54,790 bases of DNA from JBCCQH01 sp039024435 (lineage in GTDB: Bacteria; Bacteroidota; Bacteroidia; J057; JADKCL01). The stretch covers positions 1 to 54,790 of the forward strand of contig JBCCQH010000043.1 in assembly GCA_039024435.1 (NCBI GenBank), given 5' to 3'. The position numbers and the translations under genes were made by a program. Shown in pieces: positions 1-8,608 of the stretch. Every line of letters begins with the position of its first letter. Within the stretch, counting starts at the first letter, position 1. The notes under the pieces were generated by a model that did no database searches, was not told the DNA's origin, and saw only the letters and a list, made by a program, of their open reading frames with translations.

Positions 1-472
1 CACCCGTTGGCGGAGGATTTCGTTCTGAAGGTTTTCTTTCATAAGGCTTTCATTTTGTTGGCCCGTAGGCCGGTGAAACATGGGGCAAGACCGGCCCTGA
101 GGAGGAATTCAGCGGAGTCCGCCAGGCGGAGCGTTTTCCGACGAAGGGCCAAATTGCCCCATAGTTTCGCCGGGCGCCGGGACAGGAAAATGAAGCCGTT
201 GAAAGAAGCCGGAAGGACGGGATCCGGAGCCAATGGGAAGCCCCGCGGAAATGGCTTAGGGAGCTGGACCACCGCTCCCCCCGAGCCGGGAGTTTACGCC
301 GGGCAAAAACGGCGGGGGTGGGGGATAAAGGCCGGATGCAAGGAGGCCGTTTTCCCCAACCCCGCCAACTTGCCGGCGGGAAACTCCCGGCGAAAACCTC
401 AAACCAACAAAATCGTCCCCAAGTACTATATTGCGGGACCACCACGGCTTTCATTATCCATCTCTATTCGTC
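1..472. other. Intergenic / unassigned window edge
   Basis: No convincing gene is visible. Open frames occur on both strands (7-522 plus, 50-454 minus), but they have low-complexity, Arg/Pro-rich translations and no recognisable domain, as expected of GC-rich non-coding DNA. An 11-bp perfect inverted repeat (GCCGGGAGTTT at 285-295 and its complement at 381-391) spans about 100 bp. The stretch presumably contains the promoter of the ABC exporter pair that begins at 473, but no clear promoter elements were found. Confidence 0.5.
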
Positions 473-1441
473 ATGAATCAACCCCTCGTATCACTGATGC
501 AACTCGCCAAAAACTACGGTGAATTTGCAGCGTTGCGAGACGTCACCTTTGACCTGCAGCCGGGAGAAATCTTCGGTTTCATCGGTCCGAATGGCGCGGG
601 AAAAACCACCACCCTGAAAATTTTGGTGGGTTTGATCCGGCGATTTTCGGGCCAGGTCACGGTCGGTGGCCACGCATTGCCCCGGGAACACGCCCAAGTC
701 CACCAACTGATCGGCTACCTGCCCCAAGCGCCGGAATACCAAAGTTGGCGCAGCATCGAAGACACTTTGCTGGCCTTTGGACGGCTGAGTGAGGTTCCAG
801 AAGCCACGCTCCGGGAGCGAATCCCCCGGCTGCTGGAGCGGTTTGCGTTGCGCGGATTGGAAAAGAAAAAGGTCCGCAAGCTCTCCGGCGGCATGAAACA
901 AAAGGTGGGACTGATTCAGGCCTTGCTGCACAAACCACAGTTGCTCATACTGGACGAGCCGCTAGGGGGCCTCGATCCGGCTTCTCGCCTCCGGGTCAAA
1001 GAAACCATCCTCGAACTGCGCAATGAGGGGGTGACCGTCATATTCTCCTCCCACATCCTGAGCGATGTGCAAGACGTGGCCGACCGGATCGGCATCATTT
1101 ACCGAGGGTGCATGCTCGCCACCGGCACCCTTTCGGAGCTAAAGACGCGCTTCGGCATTCCGAACGATATCCACGTGCATTTCTCACAAATGCCCGATTC
1201 GCTGGACTACCTCACACAGATTCCCGGGATCGCGGGGGTGCGACAGCGCAAGGACTACTATTTTGTCTTGCCCCTCGATCCCAGCATCGATGAAGATCCG
1301 GTGGTTCACCGGTTGATCACCGAGACGCTGGCCCGCAACGGGCGGCTGCGCAAGATCGGCAACATCGCCCCCAACCTTGACGAATTGTACACCCGCTACC
1401 TCGAATCGGTGGTCAAAGCCGAACGCACCCCAAACGCATGA
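473..1441 (+). CDS. ABC transporter ATP-binding protein (exporter type)
   Basis: This 322-residue protein is the nucleotide-binding subunit of an ABC-2 type exporter; it hydrolyses ATP at the cytoplasmic face of the inner membrane. It shows a Walker A (GPNGAGKTT, near residue 38), a signature motif (LSGGMKQK, near 140) and a Walker B (LLILDEP, near 160), followed by the D-loop (GLDP) and the switch region (SSH). The length and the C-terminal extension of about 100 residues fit the CcmA/DrrA-like subfamily. ATG at 473 is preferred over a TTG at 431 because it gives the usual N-terminus shortly before the first strand. The stop overlaps the start of the membrane subunit (ATGA), so the two are almost certainly cotranslated. 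The substrate cannot be told from sequence. Confidence 0.95.
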   Translation: MNQPLVSLMQLAKNYGEFAALRDVTFDLQPGEIFGFIGPNGAGKTTTLKILVGLIRRFSGQVTVGGHALPREHAQVHQLIGYLPQAPEYQSWRSIEDTLLAFGRLSEVPEATLRERIPRLLERFALRGLEKKKVRKLSGGMKQKVGLIQALLHKPQLLILDEPLGGLDPASRLRVKETILELRNEGVTVIFSSHILSDVQDVADRIGIIYRGCMLATGTLSELKTRFGIPNDIHVHFSQMPDSLDYLTQIPGIAGVRQRKDYYFVLPLDPSIDEDPVVHRLITETLARNGRLRKIGNIAPNLDELYTRYLESVVKAERTPNA

Positions 1442-2127
1442 AAAAGACCTACCTCCTCTTCAAAGACGAATTGCTCGGATTTGCCCGTTCCTGGGTCATG
1501 CTTTTCCTTTGGATCGGCCTACCCGTTTTAGCCATTTTGCTGTATTATTTCCAGGCCCGTCAGGTGCCCACCGGCCCGATGAACCCGTCCATGGAAATCC
1601 CAGTCAGCTTTTTCATCTCGCTCATTGTCGCCAGTCTCGGGGGCACCCTCGCGGCGGTCATGGTCGGCGTGGGCATCGTCAACGAGAAGAGCCGCAAGGT
1701 CTACGATCTTTTCATAATCCGTCCGGTTTCGCGCCGCGGCTTGGTCTGGGCCAAGTTCGGCGCGGTGTTCATCTGTGTGGCGATTGCCTGTGTGCTGGCA
1801 ATTGGACTGGGCATCCTCATCGATGTTTTGCGCGGCAGTGAAATCTCCCCGATGATGTGGAAGAACAGTGGGAGTGCCATCATAAATGCGGTCAATATGA
1901 TCGCAGTCTCGACCGCTGGCGGGGTACTGGTTGGGGTCATCTCCCCCAATGTCCTCATCGGGGTACTCCTCGTGATCTACGGCTCCCAGAATTTAGTTGT
2001 GGTGCCCTTGTTGCCCAGGCTGCTCGATCTGCCCGACCTGCAATGGGTCGCAACCCTGCTGTCGTTTGGCCTTGCGGGCGGACTGATGTGGCTGGCGGGA
2101 TTTATCTTTCAACGAAAGGAGTTTTAG
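1438..2127 (+). CDS. ABC-2 type transporter permease
   Basis: This 229-residue integral membrane protein is the partner of the upstream ATPase; its ATG overlaps that gene's TGA. Six hydrophobic segments are visible (roughly residues 15-35, 58-82, 100-125, 143-165, 172-190 and 200-222). The cytoplasmic stretch between the second and third contains NEKSRKVYDLFIIRPVSR, a typical ABC-2 permease coupling segment (resembling 'E+e.gt...lll.PvsR'). It is somewhat shorter than average for ABC-2 permeases but appears complete. Together the two genes make a minimal exporter or a membrane-remodelling ABC system. Some homologous pairs are linked to gliding (GldA/GldF) or to resistance, but nothing in the context distinguishes these. 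Confidence 0.88.
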   Translation: MKKTYLLFKDELLGFARSWVMLFLWIGLPVLAILLYYFQARQVPTGPMNPSMEIPVSFFISLIVASLGGTLAAVMVGVGIVNEKSRKVYDLFIIRPVSRRGLVWAKFGAVFICVAIACVLAIGLGILIDVLRGSEISPMMWKNSGSAIINAVNMIAVSTAGGVLVGVISPNVLIGVLLVIYGSQNLVVVPLLPRLLDLPDLQWVATLLSFGLAGGLMWLAGFIFQRKEF

Positions 2128-2132
2128 CCCGC

Positions 2133-2438
2133 CTACCACGCACCGCCCAGCACCTCCAGTTGCTGGCCCCCGCGGGGCATGCTCTCCAATATCGGCATCG
2201 CTTCCCCGATCAAGGCCCGCACTTCCGGGGCACTCAGCGACACATCGTGGGCTTCCTTGGATTCCCAGACTTCCGTGACCCACACCGCATCCGGCGTCGC
2301 CGCCTCGCGGCTCACCAGATAGAGGTAACAACCAGGGGCGGTCTTCACCAGTTCTGCCGCCCGCAACAAAATGGCAGCCAGGGCATCTCCCTTGCCCGCT
2401 TGGGCCTGTAAGCTGCTGTGCAATCCGTATTTGTACAT
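2133..2438 (-). CDS. ABM-domain protein (putative quinol monooxygenase)
   Basis: The 101-residue product covers one antibiotic-biosynthesis-monooxygenase (ABM) domain, a small dimeric alpha/beta-barrel fold found in YgiN-like quinol monooxygenases and in heme-degrading relatives. Supporting features are the initial aromatic-rich strand, an Ala-rich helix with 'LLRAAELVKTAPGCYLYLVSR', the central strand with 'VWVTEVWESKEAHDVSL' and the final helix. These follow the ABM pattern of A..pGc..y.v..+......+w..+e.w.s..a+..H, although the usual His is replaced here (AHDVSLS). The gene follows the 535-aa gene by 15 bp and probably shares its transcript. It ends 5 bp from the convergent permease stop. 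Family assignment is good; the substrate is unknown. Confidence 0.82.
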   Translation of the reverse strand: MYKYGLHSSLQAQAGKGDALAAILLRAAELVKTAPGCYLYLVSREAATPDAVWVTEVWESKEAHDVSLSAPEVRALIGEAMPILESMPRGGQQLEVLGGAW

Positions 2439-2453
2439 GATTGAAAGGTATCG

Positions 2454-4061
2454 TTATTCCAACTCCTGCCCGGTAAGCACCTTGTCCAGAAGTTCTTGGG
2501 TTTCGGTAAATGGCTCTTCTTTCCGCACTGCCTCCAACTGCGTGCGCATGCCTTCAGGCCACTGGTGTTCGCCCCAAGTCGCCAAGGCGCGGATCGCCAA
2601 GTGCCGATTGCGGATAACGGGACTGCGCAGGGCACTGTAGATCAAGCGGATTCCCCGACCCGGATAGTGACCGATGTCTTGCACGATGAAGTCGAGACAC
2701 TGGTGGGGCATAAACTCTTCGCCGAGGCCATTTTCTTCTGCCGGACCCGACGCGATCTCCTGCAAAGGCAACAGCGACTCAGCCAGCACGATGACCTCGT
2801 CGATGCGTTCGTCACCAGTGGCTTGCATCAGATTAAACCAGCGCATCGCCTGAGTGGGGTCGGCCTGGACCCGCGCAAAATGGGTGGTCCACATGTCAAT
2901 TTCGAGGTACTTTGCTACCATATTGGCCTGGTGAAACTCAAAATCGTCCTCGGCGTCCAGATTTTGGGCGACGAGTTCGTGCCAGCGCGGATCGACCAGA
3001 ATAGGATGCAAGTCAATAAGCAAATTGGTGCGGTGATCTTCCGTCCAGCCCAGGCGGCGGAGACTTTCCCAATCCTCTTCGCCTTCCAGAAATTCGCGGA
3101 CGGACTGCAAGGTCAAATAGTGGGCAAATGTCTGGGCCCGGGTACGCATTTGCTCGACGAGGACAGCTACGACTTCAGAGCCGTCTTCGTACTGGGTGAG
3201 ATCGGCGGCAGGTCCCGGCCCGATGAGGGCATAGACCAGATCCGAAGTACCGTTGAGCAAATCCTCATCCACATCGCCGGCCTGCAATTGGGCCAACAGG
3301 TCGCCGGCAACCGCGCACACGTAGGCAAGGTATTCGTTCATGATGCTGTTGCGAAAGCCCTCGCGGACCATCCAGCGCTTGATTTTGGGATCTCCGGTTT
3401 CGGCCAGGCGCTCAACGATCTGGATGCGGCCCCAGCCGTCCAGCAACTGGGCCAGCCGCCAGAGGGTCGGTTCGGGATCTTCCATGGAATTGCCGATGGC
3501 CACGGCGACGTAGAGGGTAAATTCGTCGTGCAACCCGAGGGTAAACAGCTTTTTGGCATCGCGGTGATCGCCGATGAGTCCCAGCAGCGAAATGCCGAAT
3601 TTTACCGGACCGCGGTCCGGCGCGTCAAAGGCTAACCAGCGCAAAAACCGGTGCAAATGCGGCTCAATGGGGATTTTTGCGCCGAGGATTTCTTCCACCA
3701 GCCCGTCGATGAAAGACAGCAAATTGTCCTCGGTGAGCATCTCGTAGAGGGCGACTTTGGCGGCTTGGGCGTCGCTGCGCGCAATGAGGGAGACCATCTC
3801 TACGATATTTTTGATCTCTTCAGCATTTTCTTGTCCACCGGCATGGTGCCCAAAGGCGCCATCGAGCGCACCAGGCGCCCAGCGGATGTTGCTGCCGGAG
3901 TAACGCCGCTCCTCGTCCGGCAGGTTCATGGCTGCTTCGGTGAGTTTGCCGTCCTCCCCCACGTGATCGGAAAGGTGGCCGTAAATCGAGCGCAATCCGT
4001 ACCACGGAAGCTCTTCTTCTTTGTATTGGCGATCCTTGCGAAATTTAGAAAACAAGCCCAT
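2454..4061 (-). CDS. Hypothetical cytoplasmic protein, HEAT-like helical repeats
   Basis: A 535-residue acidic protein without a signal peptide or membrane segment. The N-terminus is short and basic (MGLFSKFRKDRQ), and the rest is almost entirely predicted helix. It contains phrases such as 'RQLALRALATWGE' style repeats near the C-terminus (NRHLAIRALATWGEHQWPEGM, about residues 485-505) and 'FTLYVAVAIGNSMEDPEPTLWRLAQLL' in the centre. These look like degenerate HEAT/armadillo repeats used as protein-binding scaffolds. I do not recognise a catalytic domain. It lies immediately upstream of the ABM gene, so the pair may be cotranscribed. Calling it a helical-repeat protein is an inference from composition. 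Confidence 0.75.
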   Translation of the reverse strand: MGLFSKFRKDRQYKEEELPWYGLRSIYGHLSDHVGEDGKLTEAAMNLPDEERRYSGSNIRWAPGALDGAFGHHAGGQENAEEIKNIVEMVSLIARSDAQAAKVALYEMLTEDNLLSFIDGLVEEILGAKIPIEPHLHRFLRWLAFDAPDRGPVKFGISLLGLIGDHRDAKKLFTLGLHDEFTLYVAVAIGNSMEDPEPTLWRLAQLLDGWGRIQIVERLAETGDPKIKRWMVREGFRNSIMNEYLAYVCAVAGDLLAQLQAGDVDEDLLNGTSDLVYALIGPGPAADLTQYEDGSEVVAVLVEQMRTRAQTFAHYLTLQSVREFLEGEEDWESLRRLGWTEDHRTNLLIDLHPILVDPRWHELVAQNLDAEDDFEFHQANMVAKYLEIDMWTTHFARVQADPTQAMRWFNLMQATGDERIDEVIVLAESLLPLQEIASGPAEENGLGEEFMPHQCLDFIVQDIGHYPGRGIRLIYSALRSPVIRNRHLAIRALATWGEHQWPEGMRTQLEAVRKEEPFTETQELLDKVLTGQELE

Positions 4062-4265
4062 GCAAATCGCAGGTTTAATGTGAATATCCCAGCGACCGCA
4101 CCATCCGTACGGCCCTCGTTCAGCAAAGATAGGGAGGTTTTACCTGAGCCGAGGGGCGAAATTACCCGTACCCGCACGGCAAATCTTTGTGGCTCAGATT
4201 GACGGTTTGAACGGTCGGCAGGCCGACCAAGAAGAGGACCTGCACCGGGTTTTCTCGCAAATCAG

Positions 4266-4688
4266 CTACCGCAAACGCACACCAGCGGGAGAGGTGAAGC
4301 GAAAATCCACGGTGCCGTCGGCAAAGACCTCGTAGACGCCGGTGTAGGCATTCCCGTCGAGGCGAAATTCCATGTCATATTGGTCGGCAACCAGGAATCC
4401 CAGGGTGATTTCCACAGAAGCGGGGGCGGGTGAGTCCTCGCAAGTCAGTTCTTCTTCGATGTGGCGAAATGAAACAATGAAATTGTTCGGCCCGGAGCGA
4501 ACCCGCGTCGCGATCCGGAAATTGAAGCAGGGATAGATGCTGTCGGTTTCGGCGATAAGGCTATAAGGCGGATCGGTTTTGCCCAGCGAAAGCAAAATCT
4601 CCGAATCGATGTCAGTTTTCTCAAATTCCTGGGTGCAGGACGCCAGCAGCAGTCCAAAAATCACAAGTAGGCAGTGCACCTTGTTCAT
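4266..4688 (-). CDS. Small lipoprotein, unknown function
   Basis: A 140-residue protein with a clear lipoprotein signal: basic start (MNKVHC), hydrophobic core and lipobox LLAS-C at about residue 18, so it should be lipid-anchored in the periplasm or outer membrane. The mature part is beta-rich with alternating hydrophobic residues ('NNFIVSFRHIEEEL', 'YDMEFRLDGNAYTGVYEVFADGTVDFRF') and two further cysteines, which suggests a small beta-sandwich. No family was recognised. It is followed by the barrel/esterase pair, which is on the same strand but read from further upstream; the spacing of about 50 bp permits an operon. Confidence 0.75.
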   Translation of the reverse strand: MNKVHCLLVIFGLLLASCTQEFEKTDIDSEILLSLGKTDPPYSLIAETDSIYPCFNFRIATRVRSGPNNFIVSFRHIEEELTCEDSPAPASVEITLGFLVADQYDMEFRLDGNAYTGVYEVFADGTVDFRFTSPAGVRLR

Positions 4689-4742
4689 AGAGATAAATTA
4701 AGGAATTATCGGTTTTTCGCGCAAAGGAGATGGTGAATTGCC

Positions 4743-5369
4743 CTATCTGAAGCGCCAGCGCAATCCGATTTCTACCAGCGTCAATACATCGGGGGAAGCG
4801 TAGAGCACTCCGGCCCCGAGACCCAGCGGGTTACCCACGTCCATCAGCGAAAAGGTCACCCCCGTCTGTAAGCTCAGGTCCCGCCAAATCCGATACCCGA
4901 TGCCCGAACGAATTCCCGCATCAAAGCGTGGGGTCACCCGGGAAAAGCGGCGCTCAAAAGCCGGATTGGCCACGGTATTGGTTCCGGTAATGATGTAATT
5001 CCGCAGACCGAAATAGCCCTCCGCGTAGCTGTTCCAGCGGTCGGAAGCCCCCCACTGCCAGCCAATCCCGGTAATGATCAGGGCGCTGGCCACCATATCC
5101 AGATCGGCGACTTCCCCACGGGTCGGATCGGGATCGGTGCGGCGGAAAAGCCCGCTGATTTGCAATCCGCTGCGGAAAGCGGCGTGTTCCCACTGGTACC
5201 AGGTGTGCTCGGCTTTGAGGGCGATTCCCTCAATCGCATCGAAGGTTGCTTGCTGAAAATGGGCTTCCACTCCGGAAATCCATTTGCCCGATTCCTGCGC
5301 CCGCCCGAGCAGTCCCAGCAATAGCAGCAGGCTCAAAGTCGCGTACTTTTTCATCGTTTTGGCGTTCAT
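4743..5369 (-). CDS. Putative outer-membrane beta-barrel protein
   Basis: A 208-residue secreted protein with a signal peptide (MKKYATLSLLLLLGLLGRAQ from residue 6) followed by short amphipathic strands ('AEHTWYQWEHAAFRSGLQISG', 'YAEGYFGLRNYIITG', 'RFDAGIRSGIGYRIW'). It ends in the aromatic/Arg strand 'LVEIGLRWRFR', typical of small outer-membrane barrels. The annotated ATG overlaps the TGA of the upstream esterase gene (ATGA), which indicates translational coupling and favours this start over the internal Met at residue 6, although either gives the same mature protein. Function is unknown; the pairing with an esterase may mean a shared substrate at the cell surface. Confidence 0.78.
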   Translation of the reverse strand: MNAKTMKKYATLSLLLLLGLLGRAQESGKWISGVEAHFQQATFDAIEGIALKAEHTWYQWEHAAFRSGLQISGLFRRTDPDPTRGEVADLDMVASALIITGIGWQWGASDRWNSYAEGYFGLRNYIITGTNTVANPAFERRFSRVTPRFDAGIRSGIGYRIWRDLSLQTGVTFSLMDVGNPLGLGAGVLYASPDVLTLVEIGLRWRFR

Positions 5370-6253
5370 CTTCCAAAAAAGTGCTGCAACCCATCTTCAA
5401 AACTGGTCTCGGCGGTCGCGGTGTGCCCTTGCGGTAAGCGCACGAAGGTCACGTCAAGGTCGGTGCGGTTCCGGGACTGTAGTCGGGCTTCAAACTCGTC
5501 AAACCAAGTGTTCCACATCACCGATTCCAGGCTTCCCATCGTGGTGTGCAGGCGAAAGGGCAGCGGAGTACCGGCGTTGAACACCTCCGCTTCGCGGTCC
5601 AGCAAGAAACCTTCGGCCCAGAAAAGCGCGGGACTACCGGCGGCAAAATTGCGGAACAGGGGCTGCTCAGCAAAGGTCAGCATCTCCCAGATCGCGAAGT
5701 AGCCACCTAGCGAGTGCCCCATCAGGGTCCGGTCCGCCGCCGAAGTCGCGTAGCGGTTTTCCACTTCAGGAATCAACTCATCTTTCAGGAAGCGTCGAAA
5801 ATCAAATGCCGTCCCCGGGATGCTGCTGGAATCATCTTCCGTGGGATAGGTCAAATCAAATACCCGCACCCGAAAAATTGAATCGACCCCGGAAAGGGTA
5901 TTGGCTTTGATACCGGCGTAGCCCACTCCCACTAGAATAAGCGGTTCCAAGTTGCTCTTTTCCATCTGGCGCCGGGCAAAAGCGGCCACGCCCGGATAGT
6001 GCCAGTATCCGTCCAGCAGGTACACCGTGGGGTAGGTCTGGGTCGTCGAGTAGCCCGGAGGCAGAAGAACGGTCATTTCGTAGTCCCGGCCGGTGTGAAG
6101 GGAACGGAGAGCAAAAACCTCTTCGGTCGCCTGGAATTCCGTGTCCTGGCAGGACACCAGCAACAAAAGGCCGCAAACAATCGGAAAAAGGTGTTTCAAG
6201 CCAAATTGGGTTTCGATGGTGAACAATTGTTTTGAAGGGAACTCGGAGGTCAT
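5366..6253 (-). CDS. Lipoprotein alpha/beta-hydrolase (putative esterase)
   Basis: A protein of about 295 residues belonging to the putative-esterase (esterase D/IroE-like) branch of alpha/beta hydrolases. The nucleophile elbow GHSLGG is present in 'TLMGHSLGGYFAIW', and a late His ('LPQGHTA') is well placed as the catalytic base. The N-terminus carries a lipoprotein signal ending LLLVS-C, so the enzyme is exported and lipid-anchored. I chose the ATG at 6253; the longer frame to 6448 reads through a strong hairpin and lacks coding character. Family members hydrolyse ester bonds in siderophores, feruloyl or acetyl esters, or S-formylglutathione; the substrate here is open. The stop overlaps the start of the following barrel gene. 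Confidence 0.87.
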   Translation of the reverse strand: MTSEFPSKQLFTIETQFGLKHLFPIVCGLLLLVSCQDTEFQATEEVFALRSLHTGRDYEMTVLLPPGYSTTQTYPTVYLLDGYWHYPGVAAFARRQMEKSNLEPLILVGVGYAGIKANTLSGVDSIFRVRVFDLTYPTEDDSSSIPGTAFDFRRFLKDELIPEVENRYATSAADRTLMGHSLGGYFAIWEMLTFAEQPLFRNFAAGSPALFWAEGFLLDREAEVFNAGTPLPFRLHTTMGSLESVMWNTWFDEFEARLQSRNRTDLDVTFVRLPQGHTATAETSFEDGLQHFFGR

Positions 6254-6342
6254 AGGGATTGTTCCCGACGGAGCAGGCGGCGATGGGATCGGGCGCTTGA
6301 ACCCAGGGGAAATCAGTTGAGCTCGTCGTTTCTTCCGGATCA

Positions 6343-6380
6343 GATACAACACAGCCCCAAAAGCGGGGCTGCATTGTATC
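6343..6380 (-). promoter_or_regulatory. Leader hairpin upstream of esterase gene
   Basis: Two nested perfect 7-bp stems (GATACAA/TTGTATC outside, CAGCCCC/GGGGCTG inside) are separated by a symmetric CA/CA internal loop and closed by a 6-nt apex. The element ends 90 nt upstream of the chosen esterase ATG, inside its presumed 5' leader. There is no U-run directly behind it in the direction of the esterase gene, so it is more likely an RNA control or stability element than a terminator. Its function is inferred only from structure and position. Confidence 0.5.
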
Positions 6381-6617
6381 ACTGTATAAAAAATACGACT
6401 AGTCTTATTCGCGGTTGAGGCAAACGCAGCTCCATTTCCAACTTGCACTGCGCTTGCTTAAATGAATATACGAAGCTTTTTCGAAAAGTAAATGCCCTTT
6501 CGACAAATGGCTATTCTTCTTTATCGAATGGTAAGCCCGCGAAATTCAGGGTGGATCTTGGTGCAACCAGCGATTGACGGGGGCTCGAGGCTGGGGAAGG
6601 ATTTCATTCGGGGGCAC

Positions 6618-6641
6618 AAAAAAAGGGACCGATGGCCCCTT
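6618..6641 (-). terminator. Rho-independent terminator of the 148-aa gene
   Basis: An 8-bp stem (AAGGGACC with GGCCCCTT, one mismatch) and a 3-nt loop are followed, in minus-strand direction, by a run of seven T. It lies about 35 nt behind the stop of the minus-strand gene at 6675. Confidence 0.7.
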
Positions 6642-6674
6642 GTGGTATTGCGGTTTCCCGAGTCAATTGTGCAT

Positions 6675-7121
6675 TTACATCTTCTCGAGAATGGCTGGGA
6701 TTTGGTACTGTTCGACCAGTTCCCGCGTGAATTTCATGGTGCCTTTCGGCATGTAAATCGTGAGCTTGCCGCGTTTGATATTCGCGACGGTAGCGAGTAG
6801 CTTCCACTTCGTAACCAGCTTCTGTACTTCGTGTGTCTTCTGCGAGATTTCGAAAAAGCTGGTTGCTTCGTACTTTTTGGCGGACACGTCGGGCACGTAC
6901 TCAAAGTCCTTATCTACACTTTTGAGACCAGAGGGCCTTTCGAGATCAGGAAGGTCTGCCTTGATGGATTCATAACCTTTCAGTTCTAGACCCCGTACGA
7001 CCTGTTCCAAGTCAGCCTGGTACTTCGTGTCACTTCTTGACTCCTTGAGCATTTTGAATACTTTTTGTGTTTTTGTTCCATGTGCGTAAGTAAAAGAACG
7101 ATAGGGCGACTTAGGAATCAT
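6675..7121 (-). CDS. Hypothetical basic protein
   Basis: A 148-residue soluble protein rich in Lys and Glu, with no signal peptide or membrane segment. The sequence has mixed helices and strands ('DTKYQADLEQVVRGLELKGY', 'WKLLATVANIKRGKLTIYMP'). I do not recognise a domain. Coding status is supported by a plausible amino-acid composition, a good ATG, a long uninterrupted frame in relatively AT-rich DNA and a terminator just behind the stop. Base composition is lower in GC than the neighbours, as is the 280-bp AT-rich stretch upstream (7122-7399), so the gene may be a recent arrival. Nothing in the context suggests a role. Confidence 0.62.
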   Translation of the reverse strand: MIPKSPYRSFTYAHGTKTQKVFKMLKESRSDTKYQADLEQVVRGLELKGYESIKADLPDLERPSGLKSVDKDFEYVPDVSAKKYEATSFFEISQKTHEVQKLVTKWKLLATVANIKRGKLTIYMPKGTMKFTRELVEQYQIPAILEKM

Positions 7122-7399
7122 CTTGACTCAGATTGCGTCCGTTGATGCTTGATTATCAATAATTATCGAACACTTTTGAGTTGGACGACAAGTTGCGTGG
7201 AATGGTGCATCATCTACCTGACCCTATTCAACAACGTAAAAATAAATAAAATACCTGCCGAATTGAAGCAATGTTTCGCACTATCCCACCATGAATATAC
7301 GAAAAACTTCATAAACTGTTCGAAAAATGGACAATTCGACCTTTCCTACTATTTTTCCTCGTTCCCCCGTTCCGGTAAAATTTCCCGCACTCCGATTGT

Positions 7400-7741
7400 C
7401 TATTTCCGCTCAATGTTGAGGTAGTGGACATCGGTTTTGTAGTTGAGTTGAATGGTGTACACCGACCCCACAGAAAACGCCTCGGCCTTGAGCCGGATTC
7501 GGTTATCTCCCCGTTTGTTGATGTATTGGTTGCGCCAAACCAGTTTTCCACGTTGGGTAAAAATGCGCAATTCTACCATGCCGCCATACGGCAGATTATA
7601 ATCCATCGTAAGGTAGTCCGAGTCCAGGGTTTGTCCCAGAAACTCAAAGCCGGTTTTGACGGGAGCGGTTTTGACCGCCGCCAAATTTACACTGACTCCC
7701 GCAAGAAGGAGTACAAAGATCGTTCGCAATACTGTCTTCAT
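7400..7741 (-). CDS. Secreted small beta-sandwich protein
   Basis: A 113-residue protein with a signal peptide (MKTVLRTIFVLLLAGVSVNLAA). The mature part of about 90 residues resembles a lone T9SS-type C-terminal beta-sandwich in pattern: a Leu/Tyr strand, 'GGMVELRIFTQRGKLVWRN', then 'GDNRIRLKAEAFSVGSVYTIQL' and a final strand 'VHYLNIERK'. In that family the pattern is 'v.i.v.d..Gk.v......G......dl..l..G.Y...l'. However, it lacks a passenger domain, so it is probably a free-standing periplasmic or surface protein rather than an exported cargo. The family is not firmly recognised. Confidence 0.72.
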   Translation of the reverse strand: MKTVLRTIFVLLLAGVSVNLAAVKTAPVKTGFEFLGQTLDSDYLTMDYNLPYGGMVELRIFTQRGKLVWRNQYINKRGDNRIRLKAEAFSVGSVYTIQLNYKTDVHYLNIERK

Positions 7742-7852
7742 AATCTCTTTACGCTTCAGCCCAATCGCTGATCAAATTTCCATCTTTGCTGGTGGCAGAG
7801 CTTGCTGTTCCCTTTCACCTACCGACTAAACGAACGCTTTCGCATAACTATT

Positions 7853-8377
7853 TCATTGCGCCTGGATTGGGCCGTCGCGGAAAGACCGTTCGGACAACAA
7901 AAACTCGACAATTGTCACCACCAGGATTACCCGGTGCAGATAGGCCCACTTAGGGTCGATTAGGAACATGACCACGCCCAGCGTCACCAGGCACCCACTT
8001 GACACCCAAGCCCAGCGCAAGAAATCCTGCAATAGGATGGTGGGCTTGGTCGCAAAGCGGATCGTATAGCCAATCAACACCAATCCAGCGCAAGCAATCA
8101 TCATTTCGGTGGCATTGGGCCAATGCATTAATTTGAAAGCCACGCCGGCCAGTCCCACTCCCAAACCCGGTCCGATAATCGCCATCGTCCAGGTCCGGTA
8201 AAAGCTGGCGTGCGCCAGCAGTACGATAATTCCGATCAGATTGGCGATGCCAAAACCGTAGCGCACCAGCGTGCCACCACTTGCGTACTGACCGAAAAAT
8301 TGGACGAGGACAAAGCCCAAACATCCCGCGACAATGCAGGCCAAAAACAGATACAGAATGATACGACGCACGTGCAT
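7853..8377 (-). CDS. GldL-like integral membrane protein
   Basis: A 174-residue membrane protein with five or six hydrophobic helices (about residues 5-28, 40-60, 65-85, 92-110, 120-140 and 146-162). The segment 'FKLMHWPNATEMM' near residue 82 matches the 'FKIMHWPGA' hallmark of the N-terminal region of GldL and of many small Bacteroidota membrane proteins. GldL itself is about 200-250 residues with two helices and a soluble tail, so this is not GldL but a relative sharing the motif. No gld or por genes are adjacent. The role is unknown. Confidence 0.75.
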   Translation of the reverse strand: MHVRRIILYLFLACIVAGCLGFVLVQFFGQYASGGTLVRYGFGIANLIGIIVLLAHASFYRTWTMAIIGPGLGVGLAGVAFKLMHWPNATEMMIACAGLVLIGYTIRFATKPTILLQDFLRWAWVSSGCLVTLGVVMFLIDPKWAYLHRVILVVTIVEFLLSERSFRDGPIQAQ

Positions 8378-8558
8378 AGGACAATATTTGTGATGGTTAG
8401 AGGCGGTTTAAAATTGGTTTGCAAAATCTGCCATAGATAAATCGCAGAATTAAATTTAAACTGACTTTTACTGAAAGATATGCATTTTTCCGGAATTACA
8501 AGGGCAATTCCGCAGTCTGAAGGGAGCGGGTTTGAGGAAAAGAGGCGCCCACCCGCCT

Positions 8559-8574
8559 GCGCGGAATTCCGCGC
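8559..8574. repeat. 16-bp perfect palindrome
   Basis: GCGCGGAATTCCGCGC is a perfect self-complementary 16-mer in the 231-bp gap between the GldL-like gene and the msr operon, 35 bp beyond the stop of the msrBA fusion. It could act as a weak transcription end or a protein-binding dyad. No U-run follows on either strand. Confidence 0.4.
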
Positions 8575-8608
8575 GGCTACGGGTAAAAACATGGTTCAGA
8601 TTTGGGGG

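Larger units (their letters stand above)
6254..6674. other. Intergenic region with esterase leader hairpin
   Basis: This 421-bp stretch has no supported gene. It contains the leader of the esterase gene with a strong interrupted hairpin (6343-6380) and, at the other end, the terminator of the 148-aa gene (6618-6641). The sequence between about 6400 and 6600 is relatively AT-rich and may hold the esterase promoter; no exact TAnnTTTG element was identified. Confidence 0.5.

Noticed and set aside
7..522. 171-residue plus-strand frame at the window start
   Set aside because: Low-complexity Arg/Pro/Gly translation without a domain, overlapping the start of the ABC ATPase gene in another frame and matched by equally long minus-strand frames.
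2496..3635. 379-residue antisense frame over the HEAT-like gene
   Set aside because: No recognisable domain; it is the complementary shadow of the 535-residue gene, which has a sound start and neighbours on the same strand.
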